The position numbers and the translations under genes are program-made. The notes beneath the pieces are model-generated. The model ran no database searches and was not told where the DNA came from. It worked only from the letters and a program-made list of their open reading frames with translations. A DNA stretch of 5,541 bases from Gammaproteobacteria bacterium (lineage in GTDB: Bacteria > Pseudomonadota > Gammaproteobacteria > Pseudomonadales > UBA3067), in NCBI GenBank assembly GCA_019090565.1, contig JAHRVS010000203.1, forward strand, positions 1-5,541, given 5' to 3'. Numbering within the stretch: the stretch's first letter is position 1; each line of letters begins with the position of its first letter. This document shows, piece by piece, positions 1 to 5,251 of this stretch.

Positions 1-4
1 TCCC

Positions 5-10
5 TGTCAA
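5..10 (-). promoter_or_regulatory. -35 box of a probable second rRNA operon promoter (P2), cut by window edge
   Basis: On the minus strand a perfect TTGACA hexamer lies a few bases from the window edge, preceded by CTTGT. Its -10 box would fall outside the window. It sits about 100 bp downstream of the stronger rRNA-type promoter at 74-113, the kind of spacing seen between P1 and P2 of gammaproteobacterial rRNA operons. The assignment rests on one hexamer plus context, so it is tentative. Confidence 0.45.
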
Positions 11-45
11 CAAGTCATTTCAATACTTCAAGAACTTGTTGTTCA

Positions 46-79
46 GCTCTTTCGAGCCCCACCCCTCTCTCAAGGAGGG
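46..79 (-). other. Two small stem-loops in the presumed rRNA leader between P1 and P2
   Basis: In RNA started from the promoter at 74-113, the first bases can form CCCTC-CTTGAGA-GAGGG (79-63). This is followed by GCTC-GAAA-GAGC (57-46), a 4-bp stem closed by a GNRA-type GAAA loop and extendable by a G-U pair. No RNA gene or boxA element is visible in this stretch. The stems are short and could be chance, but their position at the 5' end of a probable rRNA precursor makes them worth noting. Confidence 0.35.
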
Positions 80-113
80 CGCGAATTATGCTGTTTTACG
101 GGAAAATCGTCAA
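74..113 (-). promoter_or_regulatory. Strong stringent-type promoter, probably P1 of an rRNA operon
   Basis: On the minus strand TTGACG (113-108) is followed by a 17-bp spacer and CATAAT (90-85), then a GC-rich discriminator beginning TCGCGCCC. This matches the layout of rRNA P1 promoters, whose GCGCC discriminator confers ppGpp and growth-rate control in Escherichia coli. The start of transcription should be near 77-79. The promoter points left, away from pssA, whose stop is only 47 bp upstream of the -35 box. From memory, Pseudomonas aeruginosa also has an rRNA operon downstream of its ilv-pssA cluster, which supports an rRNA target. A tRNA operon would use a similar promoter and cannot be excluded because the gene lies outside the window. 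Confidence 0.7.
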
Positions 114-160
114 GCCTTAATTCAAAGCTCTTTCAGTCGGCCCGTCCCAACAAACCTCTC

Positions 161-934
161 CTACTTTTTTCGGTAAGCGAGCACCGGCCCGGAAACCACG
201 TATATCAGGGACATCAGCAAGAGCACCTTAGGAGGATCAATAAAAACCAATACAAAAACTCCAACTGCAGCCAGGATGACCGCGAAAGGCACTCGCCCGC
301 TCGCACCAAGGTCTTTAAAGCTATAATAGGGTAAATTACTCACCATTAGCAACGCAGCCGACACGATAAGAACCGCCAGTACTACGGAGACATCAGGCCC
401 CGCAAAACCTATCTCCACACCCATCCAGACAAAGCCTGCTATCAGCCCCGCTGCCACGGGACTCGAAAGACCGATAAAAAACTTTTTATCGGTGGTATCT
501 ACTTGCGTATTAAACCTCGCAAGCCTAAGCGCTGCACAGGCGACGAAAATGAACGCAAGCATCCAGCCATACTTACCAAGAGAACTCAGGGACCACGAGT
601 AAGACAGAGCAGCCGGCGCGACGCCAAAAGCAACAACATCTGACAGGCTGTCATACTCAGCGCCAAAGTCACTTTGCGTGTTGGTCATCCTAGCTATTCG
701 ACCATCAAGGCCGTCTAGCACCCCCGCTATAAACACTGCAATTGCTGCATTTTCATAGGCGCCATTCATTGCAGCTAAAACACAGTAAAACCCAGAAAAA
801 AGCGCCGCCGTAGTAAAAAGATTAGGAAGAAGGTAAACACCCCTGCGTGGCACATGCCGCCCTCCCTCCATCTCACCTTCGACAACTTCAAAAGTCACGC
901 TTACACCTTCATCTTCTGGCTGATTGTTATCCAT
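161..934 (-). CDS. pssA: CDP-diacylglycerol--serine O-phosphatidyltransferase (phosphatidylserine synthase, integral membrane type)
   Basis: This enzyme joins CDP-diacylglycerol and L-serine to give phosphatidylserine and CMP in the inner membrane, the committed step towards phosphatidylethanolamine. The 257-aa protein contains the complete CDP-alcohol phosphotransferase signature: D74, D77-G78, A81-R82, then eight residues, G91, D95 and D99. The aspartates bind the catalytic metals. A charged, acidic N-terminal tail of about 30 residues precedes PRRGVYLLPNLFT, which is typical of the PssA subgroup found with ilvC in pseudomonads. Hydrophobic segments follow at roughly 38-56, 60-73, 122-138, 157-175, 181-199, 214-232 and 237-252. 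It starts 42 bp downstream of ilvC in the same direction and is probably the last gene of the ilv transcript. The ATG has only a weak GGTGG upstream, so it may depend on readthrough or coupling. It is not the soluble phospholipase D-like PssA of Escherichia coli. Confidence 0.95.
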   Translation of the reverse strand: MDNNQPEDEGVSVTFEVVEGEMEGGRHVPRRGVYLLPNLFTTAALFSGFYCVLAAMNGAYENAAIAVFIAGVLDGLDGRIARMTNTQSDFGAEYDSLSDVVAFGVAPAALSYSWSLSSLGKYGWMLAFIFVACAALRLARFNTQVDTTDKKFFIGLSSPVAAGLIAGFVWMGVEIGFAGPDVSVVLAVLIVSAALLMVSNLPYYSFKDLGASGRVPFAVILAAVGVFVLVFIDPPKVLLLMSLIYVVSGPVLAYRKK

Positions 935-976
935 GCTTTAAACCACCACGCTAATTCTGTAGGCACCAAAGAGCTT

Positions 977-1993
977 TTAGTTCTTTGACTGATCTACAAT
1001 TTTACTTTCTTGGATCCAGGGCATCATTGCACGCAATTCAGCACCGACCTTTTCAATAGGGTGCGCGGCGTTGTTACGACGACAAGCCGTCATTGATGGG
1101 TAGTTGTGAGCACCTTCGGCGATAAACATCTTGGCGTACTCGCCATTCTGGATGCGCTTTAATGCATTTTTCATCGCGGCTCGCGACTCGTCATTGATTA
1201 TTTCTGGGCCTGTTACGTACTCCCCGTACTCTGCATTATTGGAGATTGAGTAGTTCATGTTTGCGATTCCGCCCTCGTACATCAGGTCGACAATAAGCTT
1301 AAGCTCATGCAAGCACTCAAAGTAAGCCATTTCCGGCGCATAACCCGCCTCAGTCAGCGTTTCAAACCCCGCTTTAACCAATTCAACCGCGCCGCCACAT
1401 AGTACAGCTTGCTCGCCGAATAGGTCTGTTTCCGTCTCATCTTTAAATGTCGTCTCAATTATACCCGTACGACCACCACCAATGGCGCTGGCATAGGAAA
1501 GAGCAATTTTCTTTGCTGACCCCGTTGCATCCTGATGAATAGCGATCAGATCAGGGATCCCCCTGCCATTTACAAATTCACTACGCACAGTGTGGCCTGG
1601 CGCTTTTGGCGCGATCATGATTACATCAAGATCCTTGCGCGGAACAACTTGGTTGTAATGAATAGCAAAGCCGTGAGCAAAGGCCAAAACAGCGCCCTCT
1701 TTTAGGTTCGGCTCAATTTCGTCTTTATATAGGCTTGACTGAAACTCGTCTGGGGTAAGCACCATGACTAAGTCTGCGCCACTCACCGAGTCCTTAACGG
1801 TTTTAACTGTCAAGCCAGAACCCTCTGCTTTCGCAATAGAGGAAGAGCCTTCTCTTAGGCCAACCACCACATCAACCCCGGACTCTTTGAGATTGTTTGC
1901 ATGGGCGTGACCCTGAGAACCGTACCCTAGAATCGCTACTTTTTTACCCCTTACAATGGATAAATCTGCGTCTTTGTCATAATAAATTTGCAT
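977..1993 (-). CDS. ilvC: Ketol-acid reductoisomerase, NADP-dependent, class I
   Basis: This enzyme isomerises and reduces acetolactate or acetohydroxybutyrate to the dihydroxy acid, the second shared step of valine and isoleucine synthesis, using NADPH and Mg2+ in the cytoplasm. The 338-aa length is that of the short class I family. The Rossmann motif GYGSQGHAHA spans 23-32. R47 and S50-S52 in GLREGSSS sit where NADPH phosphate is recognised. The catalytic H107 lies in AFAHGF. The metal ligands D190 and E194 (DLFGE) and E226 and E230 (ECLHE) are all present, as is S251, which binds substrate. The C-terminal knotted domain is complete. The ATG has a clear AGGAAA 6 bases upstream. It lies 60 bp after ilvH and 42 bp before pssA on one strand, consistent with an ilvIHC-pssA operon. 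Confidence 0.98.
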   Translation of the reverse strand: MQIYYDKDADLSIVRGKKVAILGYGSQGHAHANNLKESGVDVVVGLREGSSSIAKAEGSGLTVKTVKDSVSGADLVMVLTPDEFQSSLYKDEIEPNLKEGAVLAFAHGFAIHYNQVVPRKDLDVIMIAPKAPGHTVRSEFVNGRGIPDLIAIHQDATGSAKKIALSYASAIGGGRTGIIETTFKDETETDLFGEQAVLCGGAVELVKAGFETLTEAGYAPEMAYFECLHELKLIVDLMYEGGIANMNYSISNNAEYGEYVTGPEIINDESRAAMKNALKRIQNGEYAKMFIAEGAHNYPSMTACRRNNAAHPIEKVGAELRAMMPWIQESKIVDQSKN

Positions 1994-2062
1994 GGTAATT
2001 TCCTGTGATTAATTGCTAGTAGTTAATTGTTAAATTCAAAATATATACAGCTCCTAAAGAGC
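1994..2062 (-). promoter_or_regulatory. AT-rich ilvH-ilvC spacer with the ilvC ribosome binding site
   Basis: The AGGAAA at 2004-1999 is a good Shine-Dalgarno sequence for ilvC. Upstream of it the spacer is strikingly AT-rich and carries two copies of the heptamer CAATTAA (2029-2023 and 2015-2009, minus strand) 14 bp apart. At the ilvH end GCTC-TTTAG-GAGC (2062-2050) can form a 4-bp stem with the ilvH TAG in its loop, followed by TGTATATATTTT. The stem is too weak to call a terminator. It could be an mRNA processing or weak attenuation point separating ilvIH from ilvC. No convincing internal promoter is visible. Confidence 0.4.
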
Positions 2063-2545
2063 CAAAACCTTATCTCCACGCCCAATGCCAGACACACCGG
2101 ATCTGACGACTTCAACAACGGAGGCCCCTCCAATGGAATCAACAAATGCATCAAGCTTGGCGCTGTCACCAACCAACTGGACAGTATAAAGCGCCGGCGT
2201 CACGTCAATAATCTGGCCGCGAAAAATATCCACAGTTCGCTTTATCTCTGCTCGCTGCACACCTGATGCCTTAAGCTTAACAAGCATCAACTCCCTCTCT
2301 ACATGTGCGCCCTCGCTCAAATCAACCAACTTTGCAACTTCAATTAATTTATTGAGCTGCTTGGTAATCTGTTCAATTTTTCGATCATCACCACGAGTAG
2401 TAAGCGTCAATCGTGAAAGCGTTTCATCATCCGTCGGGGCCACCGTCAACGTATCAATGTTGTAGCCACGCTGAGAGAACAGCCCCACAATACGAGAAAG
2501 CGCCCCTGGTTCGTTTTCCATTAGGATTGAAATTATTCGGCGCAT
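2054..2545 (-). CDS. ilvH: Acetolactate synthase small (regulatory) subunit
   Basis: This is the regulatory partner of IlvI. It raises the activity of the large subunit and makes the enzyme sensitive to valine. The 163 residues equal the length I recall for Escherichia coli IlvH and resemble it throughout. An N-terminal ACT domain (about 2-75) starts MRRIISILMENEPGALSRI. G14 and N29, the positions where substitutions cause valine resistance in the E. coli protein, are both unchanged, so feedback inhibition by valine is expected. The C-terminal domain (about 80-160) carries GAHVERELMLVK and FRGQIIDVTP. The ATG directly abuts the ilvI stop (TAGATG), with GGAG 9 bases upstream inside ilvI, so the two subunits are very likely translationally coupled. 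Confidence 0.97.
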   Translation of the reverse strand: MRRIISILMENEPGALSRIVGLFSQRGYNIDTLTVAPTDDETLSRLTLTTRGDDRKIEQITKQLNKLIEVAKLVDLSEGAHVERELMLVKLKASGVQRAEIKRTVDIFRGQIIDVTPALYTVQLVGDSAKLDAFVDSIGGASVVEVVRSGVSGIGRGDKVLAL

Positions 2546-4267
2546 CTAGGTTCGCTCCGTCTTGCTTAATATCATATCTTTCATTGACTCACCGGCAATA
2601 CTCATCGGATACACGTGCTCATTGGGATCCACATAGATATCCATAAACACAAGACGATCCTTCAGCGCGAAACACTCCTCCATTGCAGCCTCAAGGTCAG
2701 CGAAGTCGTCCACGCGCATCCCCACGTGCCCATAAGCTTCTACCAACTTAACAAAGTCCGGCAGGGACTCCATGTAGGAATGAGAGTGACGCTTGTCATA
2801 CTGCATATCTTGCCACTGCTTAACCATGCCCAGCGCCTGGTTATTGATGTTAATAATCTTAACTGGCAAGCGATACTGAAGGCACGTTGAAAGCTCTTGG
2901 ATATTCATCTGAATGCTGCCTTCGCCCGTTACGCAAACAACGGTCTTATCAGGACAAGCAACCTGAACACCCATCGCCGCTGGCAAGCCAAAGCCCATGG
3001 TCCCCAAGCCGCCGGAGTTTATCCATTGGCGCGGCCGTTTGAATTTGTAATATTGAGCGGTAAACATTTGGTGCTGCCCTACATCAGAAGTCACATATGC
3101 ATCACCATTCGTAACCTTCCAAAGCGTTTCGACGACCTGCTGGGGCTTCATTTTTTCACCCACAGGCACATCATAACTTAGGCACTGCTTGCCGCGCCAT
3201 TCTTCAATGCGCGCCCACCAAGCCTCTAACGCCTCGGCATCGACGCTGTCTTTGGTGCGCCCTAACTGCCCAAGCATATCCCCAAGAACTTGCTGTACCG
3301 AGCCAACAATGGGGATATCAGCCGTAATGGTCTTCGATATCGACGCAGGGTCAATATCTATATGGATAATGGTGGCCTCGGTACAAAACTTGGCCGGATT
3401 ATTGGTGACTCGATCGTCAAAGCGAGCACCAATAGCAATGATAACGTCAGCGTTATGCATGGCCATATTCGCCTCATAGGTACCATGCATGCCTAGCATC
3501 CCTACAGACTGCTTTGCATCACCGGGGTATGCACCCAACCCCATCAAAGTACAGGTTATCGGACAGCCTAGCTTCTCAACAAGCTGAACCAATAAGTCTG
3601 AGCTATTTCCTTGTACTACACCGCCGCCGCTATAAATAATTGGGCGCTTGGCCCTCATGATTTCATCAACTGCTTTTTTAATTTGGCCTGCATGCCCACG
3701 AGACACTGGGTTATAGGATCGCATAACCACTTTTTCAGGTTTTGTATATTCAAATAAGTCTGCGGGGTTGGTGACGTTTTTTGGGAGGTCGATCAAAACA
3801 GGCCCTTTCCGGCCCGTGCTTGCAATATAGAACGCCTTTTTAATGGTTTCGGGGATTTCACTCGCGCATTTAACCGCAAAACTATGCTTCACCACCGGGC
3901 GAGAAACACCAAGCATATCCGTTTCTTGGAATGCATCCTCACCCACGAGGTGGCCCGGAACCTGCCCAGACAAAATAACCATTGGAATGGAGTCCATATA
4001 CGCCGTCGCAATACCAGTAATTGTATTGGTTGCGCCAGGGCCAGAGGTCGCCAAAACAACACCTACTTTCCCCGTTGCCCGAGCATAGCCATCAGCCATA
4101 TGCGCAGCAGCCTGCTCATGACGAACAAGAAAGTGCTCTACTGTTTTATGGCGATAAAGTGCATCATAAATATGAAGTACTGACCCACCAGGGTAACCAA
4201 AAATCTGCTCAACACCCTCTGCCTCGAGTGAACGAATAAGCATGTCAGCACCAGATAAAAGCTCCAC
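2546..4267 (-). CDS. ilvI: Acetolactate synthase (acetohydroxyacid synthase) large catalytic subunit
   Basis: This thiamine diphosphate enzyme condenses two pyruvates to acetolactate, or pyruvate with 2-ketobutyrate to acetohydroxybutyrate, the first common step of branched-chain amino acid synthesis. Numbered from the GTG start, the 573-aa protein has the N-terminal ThDP pyrimidine domain with FGYPGG (23-28) and the catalytic glutamate E51 in RHEQAAAHMADGYAR. A central FAD-binding domain carries GARFDDRVTN (280-289), and the C-terminal ThDP diphosphate domain has GEGS (448-451) with N475-N476. W485 (QWQDM) is the family's conserved tryptophan, and the ending SKTERT is typical of IlvI. An ATG at 4327 would add 20 residues lacking family similarity and has no Shine-Dalgarno. 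The GTG has GCGAGG 6 bases upstream and starts VELLSGADM, like the pseudomonad protein. The first metal-ligand aspartate of the usual GDG is glutamate here. Some annotations call this gene ilvB. Confidence 0.95.
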   Translation of the reverse strand: MELLSGADMLIRSLEAEGVEQIFGYPGGSVLHIYDALYRHKTVEHFLVRHEQAAAHMADGYARATGKVGVVLATSGPGATNTITGIATAYMDSIPMVILSGQVPGHLVGEDAFQETDMLGVSRPVVKHSFAVKCASEIPETIKKAFYIASTGRKGPVLIDLPKNVTNPADLFEYTKPEKVVMRSYNPVSRGHAGQIKKAVDEIMRAKRPIIYSGGGVVQGNSSDLLVQLVEKLGCPITCTLMGLGAYPGDAKQSVGMLGMHGTYEANMAMHNADVIIAIGARFDDRVTNNPAKFCTEATIIHIDIDPASISKTITADIPIVGSVQQVLGDMLGQLGRTKDSVDAEALEAWWARIEEWRGKQCLSYDVPVGEKMKPQQVVETLWKVTNGDAYVTSDVGQHQMFTAQYYKFKRPRQWINSGGLGTMGFGLPAAMGVQVACPDKTVVCVTGEGSIQMNIQELSTCLQYRLPVKIININNQALGMVKQWQDMQYDKRHSHSYMESLPDFVKLVEAYGHVGMRVDDFADLEAAMEECFALKDRLVFMDIYVDPNEHVYPMSIAGESMKDMILSKTERT

Positions 4268-4279
4268 GAAAAACCTCGC
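4265..4279 (-). promoter_or_regulatory. Ribosome binding site and GTG start that fix the ilvI N-terminus
   Basis: On the minus strand GCGAGG (4279-4274) is followed by the six bases TTTTTC and then GTG (4267-4265). Spacing and sequence are near ideal, in contrast with the in-frame ATG at 4327, which is preceded by CTAAATTACA and has no purine-rich box. Confidence 0.8.
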
Positions 4280-4303
4280 TATTTCATTAATAACTTTGCT
4301 AGA

Positions 4304-4321
4304 TCGTCGCAATCGCGACAA
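4304..4321 (-). other. Short stem-loop just upstream of the ilvI ribosome binding site
   Basis: GTCGC-GATT-GCGAC (4319-4306, minus strand) is a perfect 5-bp stem with a 4-base loop, extendable outward by a U-G and a U-A pair. It sits about 25 bases before the ilvI GCGAGG box and also covers the start of the rejected ATG-initiated extension. It could set local mRNA structure near the start codon. Confidence 0.4.
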
Positions 4322-4342
4322 ATTCATTGTAATTTAGCTGCA

Positions 4343-4370
4343 GCCCACTTCATTGCTATAGGAAGTAGGC
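4343..4370 (-). other. 9-bp stem-loop in the ilv leader
   Basis: On the minus strand GCCTACTTC (4370-4362) pairs with GAAGTGGGC (4351-4343) around a 10-base loop. The one non-Watson-Crick position is a U-G wobble in minus-strand RNA but would be A-C in plus-strand RNA, so the structure fits ilv-direction RNA better. No U-run follows, so it is not an intrinsic terminator. Confidence 0.5.
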
Positions 4371-4486
4371 AGGCACCGGAATCGGTTAGCGCTTGAATTG
4401 ACCAGCTCATGGCTATTCGTGTTTTCAAAGCCCCCATAAAGATAAGAATGAGGTGCTCAAGCGGGGTAAACATACTAGGAGGGAGA

Positions 4487-4529
4487 GATTACCTTGGTAT
4501 AGGTAATCATACCCAGCGCGGAGGGTATG
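4487..4529 (-). other. Two tandem 7-bp stem-loops with a mutually exclusive alternative pairing
   Basis: Hairpin A is CATACCC-TCCGCGCT-GGGTATG (4529-4508). Hairpin B is GATTACC-TATACCAA-GGTAATC (4508-4487). Both have perfect 7-bp stems and 8-base loops, and they share base 4508. In addition GGTATG (4513-4508) can pair with TATACC (4501-4496) from the loop of B, which would break both A and B. This three-state arrangement resembles attenuator or riboswitch expression platforms. It is followed by CTCCCTCCT rather than a U-tract. Confidence 0.55.
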
Positions 4530-4571
4530 CGGTAGCAAATAGTCAACACGCCTAGTTTAAACAGGAGGCAT

Positions 4572-4599
4572 ATTCTGCCATAACCAAATGCATTGTCAA
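4572..4599 (-). promoter_or_regulatory. Promoter of the ilvIHC-pssA operon
   Basis: The minus strand shows a perfect TTGACA (4599-4594), a 16-bp spacer and CAGAAT (4577-4572), preceded by TGG so that an extended -10 element is present. The discriminator reads ATGCCTCC, giving a start near 4565. The -10 lies inside an imperfect palindrome GGCAGAATATGCC (4578-4566), a possible repressor site. This is the best sigma-70-type promoter in the divergent region and faces ilvI. Confidence 0.65.
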
Positions 4600-4671
4600 C
4601 CGCCCAACAAATACCGACCATTGTCATCACAAACCCACTATTTCCACTGAGACACAGCAAACATGCAGTTT

Positions 4672-4704
4672 CTATTCTTTAATTAGAATAGTGGCAAGCG
4701 CCAC
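4672..4704 (+). promoter_or_regulatory. Inverted repeat, possible -10 box and leader hairpin before the DUF4124 gene
   Basis: CTATTCT (4672-4678) and AGAATAG (4685-4691) form a perfect 7-bp inverted repeat around TTAATT. The right arm supplies TAGAAT (4684-4689), a good -10 hexamer for the downstream plus-strand gene, but no matching -35 is visible 16-18 bp upstream. Directly after it GTGGC-AAGC-GCCAC (4691-4704) can form a 5-bp stem at what would be the 5' end of the transcript. An operator overlapping a weak, activator-dependent promoter is one reading. The evidence is limited to sequence symmetry. Confidence 0.35.
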
Positions 4705-4733
4705 CCAACCCCAACTCATAGAACTAACAAACC

Positions 4734-5207
4734 ATGACAACTCAACCATTGCTACATAGCACCGCTATTTTTTTAATTATATTATCTTTCAGCTCCTCCG
4801 CGGGCAACATCTACACTTGGACTGACAAACAGGGGGAAACCCATTACGGGGACAGAGTACCCCCTGATTTCAAAGGATCCTCTAGCATACTCAAACGCGG
4901 TACATCCCTCTCACATAAGGCACAGACCAGCACTTCCACCAAGGCCCTACAAGAAAAGCTAGCGACACTCAATAAGCGTCAAAACGACAGCGCAGAGCAA
5001 AAAAAAGCAGCTAAACAGCAGTCAACAGAAAGGGAGCAGCTTAAGAAGGATTGCGCTCTAGCAAGAGGTAACCTTAAAACTATCCAGGAGCGGGCAAGAA
5101 TACGAGTCAAGGATGAACAAGGAGAGTACCGCTACATCAGCGATGAAGAAAAAAACAAAAAAGAAGCTGAGCTCAAAGAAAAAATCAAGGAGTTCTGCTC
5201 CAAATAA
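4734..5207 (+). CDS. Exported DUF4124 domain protein with charged coiled-coil tail
   Basis: The function is unknown. The 157-aa product begins with a short signal peptide: a hydrophobic core at about 10-19, then SFSSSAG, with cleavage likely after A23 or G24. The mature protein starts with a DUF4124 domain (about 25-45) recognised by NIYTWTDKQGETHYGDRVPP, a pattern shared by many small periplasmic gammaproteobacterial proteins. A Lys/Glu/Gln-rich stretch at 68-106 is likely helical or coiled coil. It is followed by CALARGNL (C107), then RVKDEQGEYRYISDEE, and a helical end with C155. Two cysteines in an exported protein suggest a disulfide. No Shine-Dalgarno precedes the ATG (ACTAACAAACC), so the start or its expression mode is less certain. 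It is divergent from the ilv operon. I recall a similar DUF4124 gene near ilvI in pseudomonads, but a functional link is not established. Confidence 0.85.
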   Translation: MTTQPLLHSTAIFLIILSFSSSAGNIYTWTDKQGETHYGDRVPPDFKGSSSILKRGTSLSHKAQTSTSTKALQEKLATLNKRQNDSAEQKKAAKQQSTEREQLKKDCALARGNLKTIQERARIRVKDEQGEYRYISDEEKNKKEAELKEKIKEFCSK

Positions 5208-5232
5208 AAGCCCCACCCAGTTGGGCCCGCTT
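5202..5232 (-). terminator. Probable rho-independent terminator of the minus-strand oxidase gene
   Basis: Reading the minus strand, AAGC (5232-5229) and GCTT (5212-5209) can enclose CCC-AACT-GGG with an internal loop, and the stem is followed by TTTTATTT ending at 5202. The U-run is present only on the minus strand, so it should stop transcripts from the gene at 5252 before they enter the convergent DUF4124 gene, whose stop codon it overlaps. The stem is interrupted, so efficiency is uncertain. Confidence 0.5.
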
Positions 5233-5251
5233 AGAAAATTTCAACGGCCTA

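Larger units (their letters stand above)
4268..4565 (-). promoter_or_regulatory. Structured 5' leader of the ilv operon, candidate attenuator or cis-regulatory RNA
   Basis: About 300 bases separate the predicted transcription start (near 4565) from the ilvI GTG, unusually long for a simple leader. The minus-strand RNA can form two tandem 7-bp stems (4529-4508 and 4508-4487), a 9-bp stem (4370-4343) and a stem of 5-7 bp (4321-4304). A possible leader reading frame ends at a TAG at 4477-4475. A 49-codon frame (4473-4324) contains Leu-Ile-Leu-Ile and ends overlapping the ATG at 4327. Neither frame has a convincing ribosome binding site, and no stem is followed by a U-run, so classical attenuation is not demonstrated. 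I recall an RNA motif named ilvB-OMG upstream of acetolactate synthase genes in marine gammaproteobacteria. This leader could be a member, but I could not check its consensus. Confidence 0.5.

Noticed and set aside
114..160. Possible terminator after pssA
   Set aside because: AAAG-AG-CTTT near 125-134 has a loop of only two bases and no U-run follows, so no terminator is called.
2027..4239. Multiple plus-strand frames of 68-99 codons opposite ilvH and ilvI
   Set aside because: They lie antisense to clearly recognisable conserved genes, have no family features, and are best explained as shadows of the minus-strand coding frames.
4343..4370. Intrinsic terminator (attenuator) in the ilv leader
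   Set aside because: The 9-bp stem is strong but is followed by TGCAGCTAAATT rather than a U-tract. It is kept as a stem-loop only.
4555..4562. Eight-base palindrome GTTTAAAC just downstream of the ilv -10 box
   Set aside because: It is a short AT-rich palindrome with no second copy or known regulator match, so it was not called as an operator.
4475..4660. 61-codon minus-strand frame starting at TTG in the divergent region
   Set aside because: It runs across the predicted ilv promoter, starts at a poor TTG, and resembles no family. Only its 3' end is kept, as a possible leader peptide.
5209..5232. Bidirectional terminator for the DUF4124 gene
   Set aside because: In the plus direction the stem is followed by AGAAAATTTC with no proper U-run, so termination is supported only for the minus strand.
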